Shown one piece after another: positions 1-7,556 of a DNA stretch of 38,014 nucleotides (position 1 is its first letter; each line of letters begins with the position of its first letter). Where the stretch lies: contig JAFRAO010000003.1 of the NCBI GenBank assembly GCA_017405375.1, positions 1-38,014 of the forward strand, written 5' to 3'. Made by a program: the position numbers and the translations under genes. The DNA comes from a bacterium. Lineage in GTDB: Bacteria; Cyanobacteriota; Vampirovibrionia; Gastranaerophilales; Gastranaerophilaceae. The notes under the pieces are model-generated. The model searched no databases and had not been told where the DNA came from. It was given only the letters and a program-made list of their open reading frames with translations.

Positions 1-111
1 ATAAATAGAAGAAAATATTTTATAATCATTTTAAATATATATGCTTATTTATATATTTTTTCAGCAACACTTGACAAACCAACAAAAATAGTAAATAATA
101 ATAGTGTATAG

Positions 112-151
112 CCTCAGATGACTTCCATTAAGTTGAGTTACTGAGGTTTTT
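112..151 (+). terminator. Hairpin with T-run, rightward
   Basis: CCTCAG (112-117) pairs with CTGAGG (141-146), with an inner ACTT/AAGT pairing, and is followed by five T. It would end transcription entering from the left. It overlaps the 3' end of the leftward Abi gene, which has no T-run in its own direction here. Confidence 0.5.
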
Positions 152-806
152 GTATTATATCTTTGAAATCACAAACTTTATCAAGATAATGTAACCCATC
201 ATTTGATATGTAGCCAAGAAGTTTTCTCAAATCATTGTAACAGTTTTCTATACCATAAGGATTATTTATAATTATTTCGTGGTGAAAGATTCTGTTTCTA
301 AGTTTTAACATTAACTGTAAAATAGGAAAAACCTTGCTTAACTTATCGAATTCGGAGAAGTTAGGATAATCTGCAAATACTATTCTAAAGAATCCTTTTT
401 TATGCCATAAGGCAGCTTTATATCGTTTTGTGCATAAATGAATCCAAAACCCTAAAGATAACTCTGCAATTAAATCATCCTTATAAATATTTTTATGCCC
501 TTTTTGGGATAATTTTTGTTTTGCATCAAGCAACTTTTTATGTTCATTTGGCAATAAGATATTTTGCTTATTTAGTTCTTTTAATAGCCATTCGGGCTGT
601 ATTACCATTTCTATTGCCTTGTTAATTCTATTTCTTAATGATATTTCAAGAATTGATAATAGGGGGTAGAGTGATTTTGATACTTCAATATTATACAAAT
701 ATCTTTGGAGAATAGTAGCATTATCGTCATTATCATTAAATTTATATGACGTTAAACGATTATTACTAAATAAATCTATTAAATTGTTTTCTAAAATCTT
801 TTCCAT
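138..806 (-). CDS. Abi-like (Abi_2/HEPN) putative abortive-infection protein
   Basis: The 222-residue protein has the features of the Abi_2 (bacteriophage abortive infection) family, which belongs to the HEPN superfamily of putative RNases. The C-terminal helix carries RNRIFHHE at residues 170-177, fitting the HEPN R-x4-6-H catalytic motif. A second conserved-looking segment, EISLRNRIN, is at 54-62. No signal peptide or membrane segment is seen, so it should be cytoplasmic. Such proteins typically cleave RNA on phage infection and may act alone or with an antitoxin; no partner gene is visible here. It lies just left of a displaced tRNA-Thr 3' half, suggesting it is cargo at the end of an integrated element. 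Start: an extended -10 (TGATATAAT) ends seven bases before the ATG, so the mRNA may be leaderless. The family call is from motif recognition, not a search. Confidence 0.75.
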   Translation of the reverse strand: MEKILENNLIDLFSNNRLTSYKFNDNDDNATILQRYLYNIEVSKSLYPLLSILEISLRNRINKAIEMVIQPEWLLKELNKQNILLPNEHKKLLDAKQKLSQKGHKNIYKDDLIAELSLGFWIHLCTKRYKAALWHKKGFFRIVFADYPNFSEFDKLSKVFPILQLMLKLRNRIFHHEIIINNPYGIENCYNDLRKLLGYISNDGLHYLDKVCDFKDIIQKPQ

Positions 807-822
807 AGCAGTTATTATATCA
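807..822 (-). promoter_or_regulatory. Extended -10 promoter abutting the Abi start codon
   Basis: On the minus strand TG-A-TATAAT lies at 822-814, with TATAAT at 819-814. Only seven bases separate it from the ATG (806), so the transcript probably starts at or next to the start codon. No good -35 is seen. There is no Shine-Dalgarno sequence. Confidence 0.45.
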
Positions 823-1027
823 TAGCAGATAAAAATTTTATTACAAATTTTAAAAACACTTATCGTACATTACTCTTAATGCTATTTTCCCCCCATGGTT
901 ATTATCACATTTTCATACATTTTTCATGTAGCCTATATGTAGCCATAGTATTTTTATAGGTTAATATATTATTTTATGAAATAGGGCTAAAACTCTTAAT
1001 TTTACTGGAATGTTAATAATATATTTT

Positions 1028-1071
1028 CATTCGTAATGAGTAGGTCGAGGGTTCGAGTCCCTCTGTCGGCT
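1028..1071 (+). pseudogene. Displaced 3' half of tRNA-Thr(CGT), putative att scar
   Basis: The sequence reads as the 3' half of a tRNA. It has an anticodon loop TTCGTAA (anticodon CGT, Thr) with TCA/TGA stem remnants, then a variable region. A perfect T-arm follows (GAGGG, TTCGAGT, CCCTC at 1047-1063), then acceptor strand TGTCGGC (1064-1070) and a discriminator base. The matching 5' acceptor GCCGACA and the D-arm are absent in the preceding 100 bases, which are AT-rich filler. This is what remains on the far side of an element that integrated into a tRNA gene: the intact tRNA should lie to the left, outside the window, with the element between. Confidence 0.7.
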
Positions 1072-1082
1072 TTCGGTTAATA

Positions 1083-2726
1083 TTACTCAGTCTTTAAACC
1101 TTTTATCTCTAATTTATTATTTGAAAACGCTAAATTTTCAAAATCTTTTACACTCATTGGCTTTGCGTACAAAAATCCCTGCGCAATATCACACCCTGAT
1201 TGATTTAAAAAATTCGCTTGCTCTACTGTTTCAATACCTTCTGAAACTGTTTTTAAATCAAGGTTTTTTGCCATTGTTAATATAGATTGAACAACTATCT
1301 TGCCACGCTCATTATATGTCGTATCGTTTATAAATCCTCTATCCAATTTTAAAATGTCGCAAGGAATCTGACGCAGCATATTTAGTGAGGAATACCCTGA
1401 ACCAAAATCGTCCATCGCTATACTAAATCCACATTTTTTTAACTCCTTAACAATCTTCAAAAATTGAGGAAAATCTTCATAACCCGCAGACTCCGTCAAT
1501 TCCAATTCCAGTAAAGATGTCGGTATATTATACATTTTTACCAAATCATTTAAATCTTTTATGAAAAGCTCATTACTTAAATGCACTCTTGAAACATTTA
1601 CTGAAATCGGTATAGGTTTTTTACCTTCATCTATCCATCTTCTTATGGTTAAACATGCCTGTTCCCAAATATATCTGTCTAAATTTAAGATAAATCCATT
1701 CTTTTCAAACAAAGGAATAAAATCGCAAGGCGGTATAAACCCGCGTATTGGATGAATCCATCTAACTAATGCTTCAGAACCAATGATTTCTAACGTTCTC
1801 ATATTATATTTAGGCTGCAAATACATTACAAACTGGTTAGATTCAAGTGCACCATACATCTCATCCTCTATCGTTTTCTCGTTTAATAATTGCTGCCTTA
1901 AATTATCATCATAAAAAGATATATATTTATTCACATCGCCCGAAATAGTGCGTTTCGCAAGACTTACTCTATCACACATCATGTAAATCGGTACACTAAA
2001 ATCATTTACCATATATATACCAAATTGCGGTAATAATTTAGTATATATAACACTGTTTTTTACTGATTTCTTATAAACCAACATTTTTTCGCTGTTATAT
2101 GCATCAATGTCTTTTTTTATCTTATTAACTAAACATTTTATATCTTCTTCTTGTGTATATTTCACTACAAAAAAGTATGTCGCCGCAGATGACCTTGTTA
2201 ATAAATCATTCCCAAATAAATTTTTCTTTATTATATCGTATATATCTTTTAATATAATATTTGCCGATTCAAACCCATACAATTCATTTATTATTTTGAA
2301 TTTTGCTATGTCCATTAATATCAATGCGTATTTATCTTCAACAGTCGCATTTTCAAATAAAATCTGAACATCATGCATAAATTTGACTTTATTAATGCCA
2401 CCTGTAATATTATCTTTAATATTCAAATCATTAATTTTGTTACATAACTGTTTCTTCAAATTTTCTGTACTTTTTAACATATAAAATAATATTCCGTTCA
2501 TAATAAAAAGAAATATCATTAAAACTGAAACTGATTTTACTAAATATAAATTACCGGATTGAAAATGAATATTATTAAACAAATCAATTATTTGCAAATA
2601 AACCGGAACTACATAAATTACTACAAAAAAACAAATCGCAAAAAATATAAACGTTATATAAATAAAATTTAAAATAAATTTGTTTATATCTTTTATTTTT
2701 ATATTTTTTACCATATCATCGGACAT
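1083..2726 (-). CDS. Membrane-bound EAL phosphodiesterase with degenerate GGDEF
   Basis: Predicted cyclic-di-GMP phosphodiesterase. Counting from the longer ATG at 2741, two membrane segments lie at about residues 22-48 and 66-88. A GGDEF domain follows at about 110-280, whose signature is lost (SSAATYFF at 184-191), so diguanylate cyclase activity is unlikely. A complete EAL domain runs from about 290 to 540. EAL is at 323-325, ELTES at 414-418, DDFGSGYSSL at 444-453, K465 in LKLD, SEGIET at 500-505 and QGFLYAKP at 521-528, so the phosphodiesterase should be active. The start chosen is the ATG at 2726 (residue 6 of the longer frame), because GGAG at 2739-2736 sits nine bases upstream; the ATG at 2741 has no ribosome site. 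A PilZ protein at 32105 could sense the same messenger. Confidence 0.9.
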   Translation of the reverse strand: MSDDMVKNIKIKDINKFILNFIYITFIFFAICFFVVIYVVPVYLQIIDLFNNIHFQSGNLYLVKSVSVLMIFLFIMNGILFYMLKSTENLKKQLCNKINDLNIKDNITGGINKVKFMHDVQILFENATVEDKYALILMDIAKFKIINELYGFESANIILKDIYDIIKKNLFGNDLLTRSSAATYFFVVKYTQEEDIKCLVNKIKKDIDAYNSEKMLVYKKSVKNSVIYTKLLPQFGIYMVNDFSVPIYMMCDRVSLAKRTISGDVNKYISFYDDNLRQQLLNEKTIEDEMYGALESNQFVMYLQPKYNMRTLEIIGSEALVRWIHPIRGFIPPCDFIPLFEKNGFILNLDRYIWEQACLTIRRWIDEGKKPIPISVNVSRVHLSNELFIKDLNDLVKMYNIPTSLLELELTESAGYEDFPQFLKIVKELKKCGFSIAMDDFGSGYSSLNMLRQIPCDILKLDRGFINDTTYNERGKIVVQSILTMAKNLDLKTVSEGIETVEQANFLNQSGCDIAQGFLYAKPMSVKDFENLAFSNNKLEIKGLKTE

Positions 2727-2817
2727 TTTATAAATCTCCATTGTGTACCCGCATGAAATATAAAAACAAATTTAAAGCCAAAATTTCAAGTTTTCGAAAA
2801 ATTGTTACATTCTTAAC

Positions 2818-2853
2818 AAAACTCCGCTACCTTGTAATTTATAGCGGAGTTTT
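2818..2853 (-). terminator. Terminator after the ABC exporter
   Basis: A perfect stem: AAAACTCCGCTA (from about 2818) pairs with TAGCGGAGTTTT, giving T-runs on both strands. It lies 38 bases past the exporter stop codon and ends its leftward transcript. It also isolates the EAL gene, which must have its own promoter. Confidence 0.85.
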
Positions 2854-2891
2854 AGAATCAAATCTGTGAAAACTAATATTTTCAACTATTA

Positions 2892-4721
2892 TTAAACATT
2901 ACTCATTTCTTCTTGATTTTTGAATTGCATATCATATAAGACTTTATAATGACCGTTAGGAATATGTATTAATTCTTCATGAGTACCTGTTTCAACAATT
3001 TCTCCATCGTTGACAACAACTATTCTATCTGCATTTTTAATAGTAGATAATCTGTGAGCAATTATAAATACTGTTTTATTTTTCATCAAATTATCCATAG
3101 CTCTTTGTACAATAGCTTCAGACTCATTATCAAGAGCTGAAGTAGCTTCATCAAGAATTACAATCGGAGTATTTCTTATCATAGCCCTTGCAATAGCAAT
3201 ACGCTGTCTTTGTCCGCCTGATAAAGACAAACCCCTTTCGCCAAGTTCTGTATCTATACCCTCAGGTAAATCTTTTATAAAATCTTGCAAATGAGCGTAT
3301 TCTATTACTGTTTGTAATTCTTCATCATTTGCATTAACATTACCTAACAATATGTTTGTTCTGATTGAACCCGTAAATAAAAAATTATCCTGAAACACTA
3401 CGGCAATATTTCTTCTTAATGATTCTAAAGTAAAATCTCGAATATCAACCCCATCAATTTTTACTGCACCTGAATTAACATCGTAAAAACGAGGGATTAA
3501 ATTAACTAAAGTCGATTTTCCGCCACCGGAATTTCCAACAATAGCAACTGTTTCATTTTTATTAACCGTTAAATTTAAATTTTTTAAAATAGGATGTTCA
3601 GAAACATATTCAAAATTAACATTTTCAAATGAAATATTATTTTTAAATTCAGTTAATTCAACAGCATTTTCTTTATTAACAATTTCAGGTTTCAAATCAA
3701 ATAATTCAAATACCCTTCCCATTGCTACAAAAACTGCTTGAAGAGTTGCCAAAGCACCCCCCATACTCTTAATAGGTTTGTATAACAACAACAAAGAAGT
3801 TATAAATGAAGCAAAAGAACCTGCTGTCATATGACCTGAATTAATCAGATAAGTTCCATAACCTAAAACTATTGCAATACCAAAAGATGCTATCAGGTAC
3901 ATAATCGGACTCATCCATGCTGTACGTTTTGTTAATGACATACTAACTCTAAATGCATCCCAAGTTTGATTTATAAAATATTGTTCTTGTATAGATTGCA
4001 AACCATAAGCAGCCATAACTTTATTACCATTATAAGTTTCATTAATGTTTGTTGTAAGATTTCCGCCTATAACCATACTTTTGTTAGATGTATCTCTAAT
4101 TCTTTTTCTTAATAATACTACCGGTAAGAATGCAACACATAATGCAAAAACACCTATTACAGTTAATCGCCAAGAACTGTAAAGCATTACAGCTATTAAT
4201 CCTAATGCGCCGCAAACAGAAGTTACCAATTCTTTAATTTGACTTACAATTCCGGTTGAAGCTAGTGCAGGATCACCCATGTATCTTGATATGATTATTC
4301 CTGAAGAATTTTCATCATAAAATTTTGGGTGCATGCACACCAAACGATGAAATAAATCTATTTTTACATCATTCGTAATTCTTTGACTTGTCCAAGTTGT
4401 AATATAATCATTTAAATATTTTAAAACACCTTGAACAACAGCAAAAAATATGACAGCAAAAGGTATAATCAATGCCATATCTATACTCGAAATCGAAATT
4501 GTATAACCGGCATAGGTATATTCAAAATTTTTCCCCCCGATTACAAAATCTAAATAAGGTTTTATCGCAAAAGCTGTAACACCGTCTAATAAACCAAGTG
4601 GTACTGAAATAACAAAACCTATAAAAATTCTAAACAAATATGGTTTTATGTATGGGAAAATTCTGGAAAGCAATAAAGAATACCTGAAAGAATCCTTAGC
4701 TTGGGTCATGTCTAATTTCAT
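2892..4721 (-). CDS. MsbA-type ABC exporter, fused permease and ATPase
   Basis: A half-transporter of 609 residues that should act as a homodimer in the inner membrane, exporting a lipid or amphipathic substrate. Residues 1-340 form the six-helix ABC transmembrane domain. The ATPase domain follows with all motifs intact: Walker A GNSGGGKS at 396-403, Q-loop FQDN at 443-446, signature LSGGQ at 500-504, Walker B VILDEA at 521-526, and H-loop His556. Length and order match MsbA, LmrA and related exporters, but sequence alone does not fix the substrate. The start has AGGAAG about ten bases upstream. It is flanked by terminators and appears monocistronic. Confidence 0.9.
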   Translation of the reverse strand: MKLDMTQAKDSFRYSLLLSRIFPYIKPYLFRIFIGFVISVPLGLLDGVTAFAIKPYLDFVIGGKNFEYTYAGYTISISSIDMALIIPFAVIFFAVVQGVLKYLNDYITTWTSQRITNDVKIDLFHRLVCMHPKFYDENSSGIIISRYMGDPALASTGIVSQIKELVTSVCGALGLIAVMLYSSWRLTVIGVFALCVAFLPVVLLRKRIRDTSNKSMVIGGNLTTNINETYNGNKVMAAYGLQSIQEQYFINQTWDAFRVSMSLTKRTAWMSPIMYLIASFGIAIVLGYGTYLINSGHMTAGSFASFITSLLLLYKPIKSMGGALATLQAVFVAMGRVFELFDLKPEIVNKENAVELTEFKNNISFENVNFEYVSEHPILKNLNLTVNKNETVAIVGNSGGGKSTLVNLIPRFYDVNSGAVKIDGVDIRDFTLESLRRNIAVVFQDNFLFTGSIRTNILLGNVNANDEELQTVIEYAHLQDFIKDLPEGIDTELGERGLSLSGGQRQRIAIARAMIRNTPIVILDEATSALDNESEAIVQRAMDNLMKNKTVFIIAHRLSTIKNADRIVVVNDGEIVETGTHEELIHIPNGHYKVLYDMQFKNQEEMSNV

Positions 4722-4877
4722 AATTTATATACTTCCTTTTATTCTTAAATAAATACAACAAAATTATATAATAAAAAACAAACGTTATACTTATAAACAT
4801 TTTAAATCTTAAAGTCTTGTTACAAACATATAATTTTTACCAATTAAACAAGCAATATTTATACTCTGAAAAACAGC

Positions 4878-4923
4878 AAAAAAAATATCAGTTAATTTTA
4901 TATTTCAAAAATTGCTGATATTT
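4878..4923 (-). terminator. Terminator after the small 4959-5330 gene
   Basis: AAATATCAG (4883-4891) pairs with CTGATATTT (4915-4923). On the minus strand it is followed by a run of eight T (4885-4878). It ends the transcript of the small gene to its right. Confidence 0.7.
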
Positions 4924-4958
4924 AATTTGAAAATTTTAAACAGCATAACATTTGCTAA

Positions 4959-5330
4959 TTATAAATATTTTACTGTTTCATTATACATAATCATTTTAAA
5001 TTCTTGTTCCGTTTGTATATTTGGATATGTTTCCATAAATTTATCAATATTAAAATTAAACAAATAACTATCTAATCTGCTGATAACAAGCGGATAATCG
5101 TGTGTTTTTTTCAGGTTTTGAATATATTCATTTACCATATTCAATAAAGTAGTCCTGTCGTATTTTGTGTTAGCAACATCAGCCTTATTTTCCAAATCAG
5201 GTAATTTTTCAACAGGTTTTTTTGCTTGTTCTTCTTTTTTAGCTGTTTCTTCTACAGGCGTTGTATTTGTAACAGCAGCCGCAGCATTTATAGGTGTTGC
5301 TCCGTTTACACTTGATATTGATTCAACCAT
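4959..5330 (-). CDS. Small protein of unknown function, Ala/Thr/Lys-rich N-terminus
   Basis: I do not recognise this family. The protein is about 123 residues. The first 50 are low-complexity and rich in Ala, Thr, Glu and Lys, probably disordered. The last 70 look folded and mostly helical, with aromatic and hydrophobic positions (MVNEYIQNL, then SYLFNFNID). No signal peptide or membrane segment is seen. The start is the ATG at 5330, the third ATG of the frame: a full AGGAGGT at 5343-5337 lies six bases upstream and would itself be coding if the first ATG (5348) were used. It is divergent from tyrS and has its own terminator. Confidence 0.75.
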   Translation of the reverse strand: MVESISSVNGATPINAAAAVTNTTPVEETAKKEEQAKKPVEKLPDLENKADVANTKYDRTTLLNMVNEYIQNLKKTHDYPLVISRLDSYLFNFNIDKFMETYPNIQTEQEFKMIMYNETVKYL

Positions 5331-5490
5331 AGTCATACCTCCTCTCATTAAAGTGGCAATTTCTATAACGTCATTTTTATTTTATACTTTAGTAAAAATT
5401 CAAAAATATGTATATTTTGTTACAATACTTAATGTTTCCAAAAATTTTTCGACTTTATTCGAGAGCAAATAAATAATTAAATAATTTTTT

Positions 5491-5499
5491 TGATATAAT
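5491..5499 (+). promoter_or_regulatory. Extended -10 promoter of tyrS
   Basis: TG-A-TATAAT at 5491-5499 is an extended -10. There is no convincing -35. Transcription would start near 5506, leaving a leader of about 30 bases before the ATG at 5536. No T-box or other leader structure fits in that space. Confidence 0.5.
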
Positions 5500-5535
5500 T
5501 TCAGTAGATAAAATTTTATGAAAAAGAGGTTAGGA

Positions 5536-6753
5536 ATGGTAGAAATAAGACAAGAATTTATAAATCAGGCAGAAAAAATCGGCAGAGGCTGTGAAATTTT
5601 ACCGGGCGGTGTAATGGAATTGGCGCAAAAGTTACAATATTCACACGATAATAATAAACCTTTGCGTATAAAATTGGGCATGGACCCTACAAGACCTGAT
5701 TTGCATCTTGGACACACAGTTGTTATTCGTAAATTAAAAGAATTTCAAAAATTAGGACACAAAATTGTTCTTATTGTAGGCGGCGCAACTGCTATGATTG
5801 GCGACCCGTCAGGAAAATCCGAAACAAGACCTGCTTTAACAAAAGAACAGGTTGATGAAAATGCTAAAACTTACTTTGAACAAATTTCTAAAGTTATAAA
5901 TTTGGACGGTGTTGAAGTTGTTAATAATGCTGATTGGTTGCACAAGTTGAATTTTCTTGAATTAATCAAGTTAGCATCAAACGTTACTGTAGCACAAATG
6001 ATGACTCGTGATGATTTTGCAAAGAGATATGCTGAAGGTAAAGCTATTTCGATTCACGAATTCTTCTATCCGCTAATGCAGGCATACGATTCATATGCTA
6101 TTGATGCAGATATTGAATTTGGCGGAACCGATCAAAGATTTAATACCCTTTTAGGACGTGATATTCAAACAGCTTACGGCAGAAAATATCCACAATTAGT
6201 TATATTATTACCTCTTTTAGAGGGTACTGACGGAATTGTGAAAATGAGTAAATCATATCCTGAGCATTGTATTTCTTTAACTGACAGTGCTAATGATATG
6301 TTTGGGAAAATTATGAGTATTCCTGATTCATTAATTTTAAAATATTATGAGCTTTTAACTAATTTAGAAAATGACGAAATTAAAAAAGTTCATGATACAC
6401 TTGAAAACAATACTTGCAATCCTCGTGATTTAAAATTACGTTTGGCTCATATAATAACGGAAGAATATCACGGAAAAGGTATTGCAGATAAAGCGCAAGA
6501 AGAATTTATTAATGTTGTATCCAACAAAGGTATTCCTGAAGATATTGAGCAATTTACACTTTCTGCAGATAAAAATATCCTTGATTTATTGTTAGAACTT
6601 AATTTTATTCAATCTAAGGGTGAGGGAAAACGTTTAATTCAAGGCGGCGGTGTAAAATTTGACGGCGAAAAAGTAGCAGAGCCGGCATTCATTGTTAATA
6701 AAGCAGGTATTTTACAAGCCGGTAAAAGAAAATTCGTTGAAATTGTAAAATAA
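5536..6753 (+). CDS. tyrS: Tyrosyl-tRNA synthetase
   Basis: Charges tRNA-Tyr with tyrosine in the cytoplasm. A class I synthetase with HLGH (residues 57-60 from the chosen start) as the HIGH motif and KMSKS at 236-240. The specificity segment QAYDSYAIDADIEFGGTDQ is present. A C-terminal S4-like RNA-binding domain contains KGEGKRLIQGGGVKFDG. The length (about 405) and the spacing of the motifs resemble the TyrZ-type bacterial enzymes. The start is the ATG at 5536, because GAGG followed by TTAGGA lies at the right distance. The in-frame ATG at 5518 has no ribosome site and lies only 12 bases after the likely transcription start. Confidence 0.96.
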   Translation: MVEIRQEFINQAEKIGRGCEILPGGVMELAQKLQYSHDNNKPLRIKLGMDPTRPDLHLGHTVVIRKLKEFQKLGHKIVLIVGGATAMIGDPSGKSETRPALTKEQVDENAKTYFEQISKVINLDGVEVVNNADWLHKLNFLELIKLASNVTVAQMMTRDDFAKRYAEGKAISIHEFFYPLMQAYDSYAIDADIEFGGTDQRFNTLLGRDIQTAYGRKYPQLVILLPLLEGTDGIVKMSKSYPEHCISLTDSANDMFGKIMSIPDSLILKYYELLTNLENDEIKKVHDTLENNTCNPRDLKLRLAHIITEEYHGKGIADKAQEEFINVVSNKGIPEDIEQFTLSADKNILDLLLELNFIQSKGEGKRLIQGGGVKFDGEKVAEPAFIVNKAGILQAGKRKFVEIVK

Positions 6754-6772
6754 ATATTAAAGATATGGGTTA

Positions 6773-6822
6773 TTGACAAATTTAAAAATAAATAATACCT
6801 TATATTGGTGTTATTTATTTTT
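6773..6822 (+). promoter_or_regulatory. TTGACA and long AT palindrome before cysE
   Basis: A consensus -35 TTGACA lies at 6773-6778. Right behind it is an inverted repeat: 6784-6799 pairs with 6807-6822 over 16 positions with one G-T, loop TTATATT. The -10 must fall inside the palindrome (TTATAT or TATATT near 6800), though the spacing is longer than ideal. The palindrome could be an operator, or a terminator for tyrS since it ends in TTATTTTT. Confidence 0.45.
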
Positions 6823-6839
6823 AATTAAAGGAATTTATA

Positions 6840-7508
6840 ATGTTAGACAGATTAATTTTTCACATAAAAGACGATATAAAAACAATTTACGATAAAGATC
6901 CGGCTGCGAAAAACATTATGGAAGTTATATTTTGTTATCCGGGTTTACATGCACTTTTAATACATAGATTATCCCATAAATTATATAAATGGAATGTACC
7001 TTTTATTCCAAGATTTATCTCGTTTATTATGAGAATTTTAACAGGAATTGAAATACACCCCGGAGCAGAAATAGGTGAAAGATTTTTTATTGACCATGGT
7101 GAAGGTGTTGTAATAGGCGAAACAACGGTTATAGGTAACGATGTTTTAATTTATCAGCAAGTTACATTAGGCGGGACAGGGAAAGATAAAGGTAAACGTC
7201 ATCCGACATTAGAAGATGGAGTTATTGTCGGTGCCGGAGCAAAAATATTAGGAAACATAACAATAGGTAAACACGTAAGAGTTGGTGCAGGTTCTGTTGT
7301 TGTGGATAATGTTCCTGAATATTCAACAGTCGTAGGAATCCCTGGGAGAATAGTTAAACAGAAATATTACGATGAAAACGGAACATTAATGCACAATAGA
7401 ATCCCCGACCCGATAATTTGCAAAATCAGACGTATGAATTTTGAAATAAAAGAAATACAAGAAAAATTAGGTATTGAACATATTAACGCATCTGATATTT
7501 GCGATTAG
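6840..7508 (+). CDS. cysE: Serine O-acetyltransferase
   Basis: Makes O-acetylserine from serine and acetyl-CoA, the first step of cysteine synthesis. The 222-residue protein has a helical N-terminus with DPAAKN and YPGLHAL, then a left-handed beta-helix of hexapeptide repeats from about residue 75 (HPGAEIGERFFIDHGEGVVIG). The acceptor loop GGTGKDKGKRHPT is characteristic of CysE. The catalytic His/Asp pair is visible in the IDHGEG region. AAAGGA lies seven to eight bases upstream of the ATG. It is shorter than E. coli CysE (about 270) and matches the short Gram-positive and cyanobacterial form. No cysK is in the window. Confidence 0.95.
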   Translation: MLDRLIFHIKDDIKTIYDKDPAAKNIMEVIFCYPGLHALLIHRLSHKLYKWNVPFIPRFISFIMRILTGIEIHPGAEIGERFFIDHGEGVVIGETTVIGNDVLIYQQVTLGGTGKDKGKRHPTLEDGVIVGAGAKILGNITIGKHVRVGAGSVVVDNVPEYSTVVGIPGRIVKQKYYDENGTLMHNRIPDPIICKIRRMNFEIKEIQEKLGIEHINASDICD

Positions 7509-7522
7509 ATTTTTAAAATTGC

Positions 7523-7553
7523 AAAAAGCCTTGAATAATATTCAAGGCTTTTT
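7523..7553 (+). terminator. Bidirectional terminator between cysE and the lysozyme-like gene
   Basis: GCCTTGAATA (7528-7537) pairs perfectly with TATTCAAGGC (7539-7548), flanked by A5 and T5. It serves both convergent genes. Confidence 0.9.
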
Positions 7554-7556
7554 GTC

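Noticed and set aside
2107..2367. Plus-strand frame inside the EAL gene, and similar frames opposite other genes
   Set aside because: They are antisense shadows of well-supported genes, with no ribosome sites or recognisable domains.
5500..5535. T-box riboswitch before tyrS
   Set aside because: The leader is only about 30 bases and has no T-box sequence or terminator.
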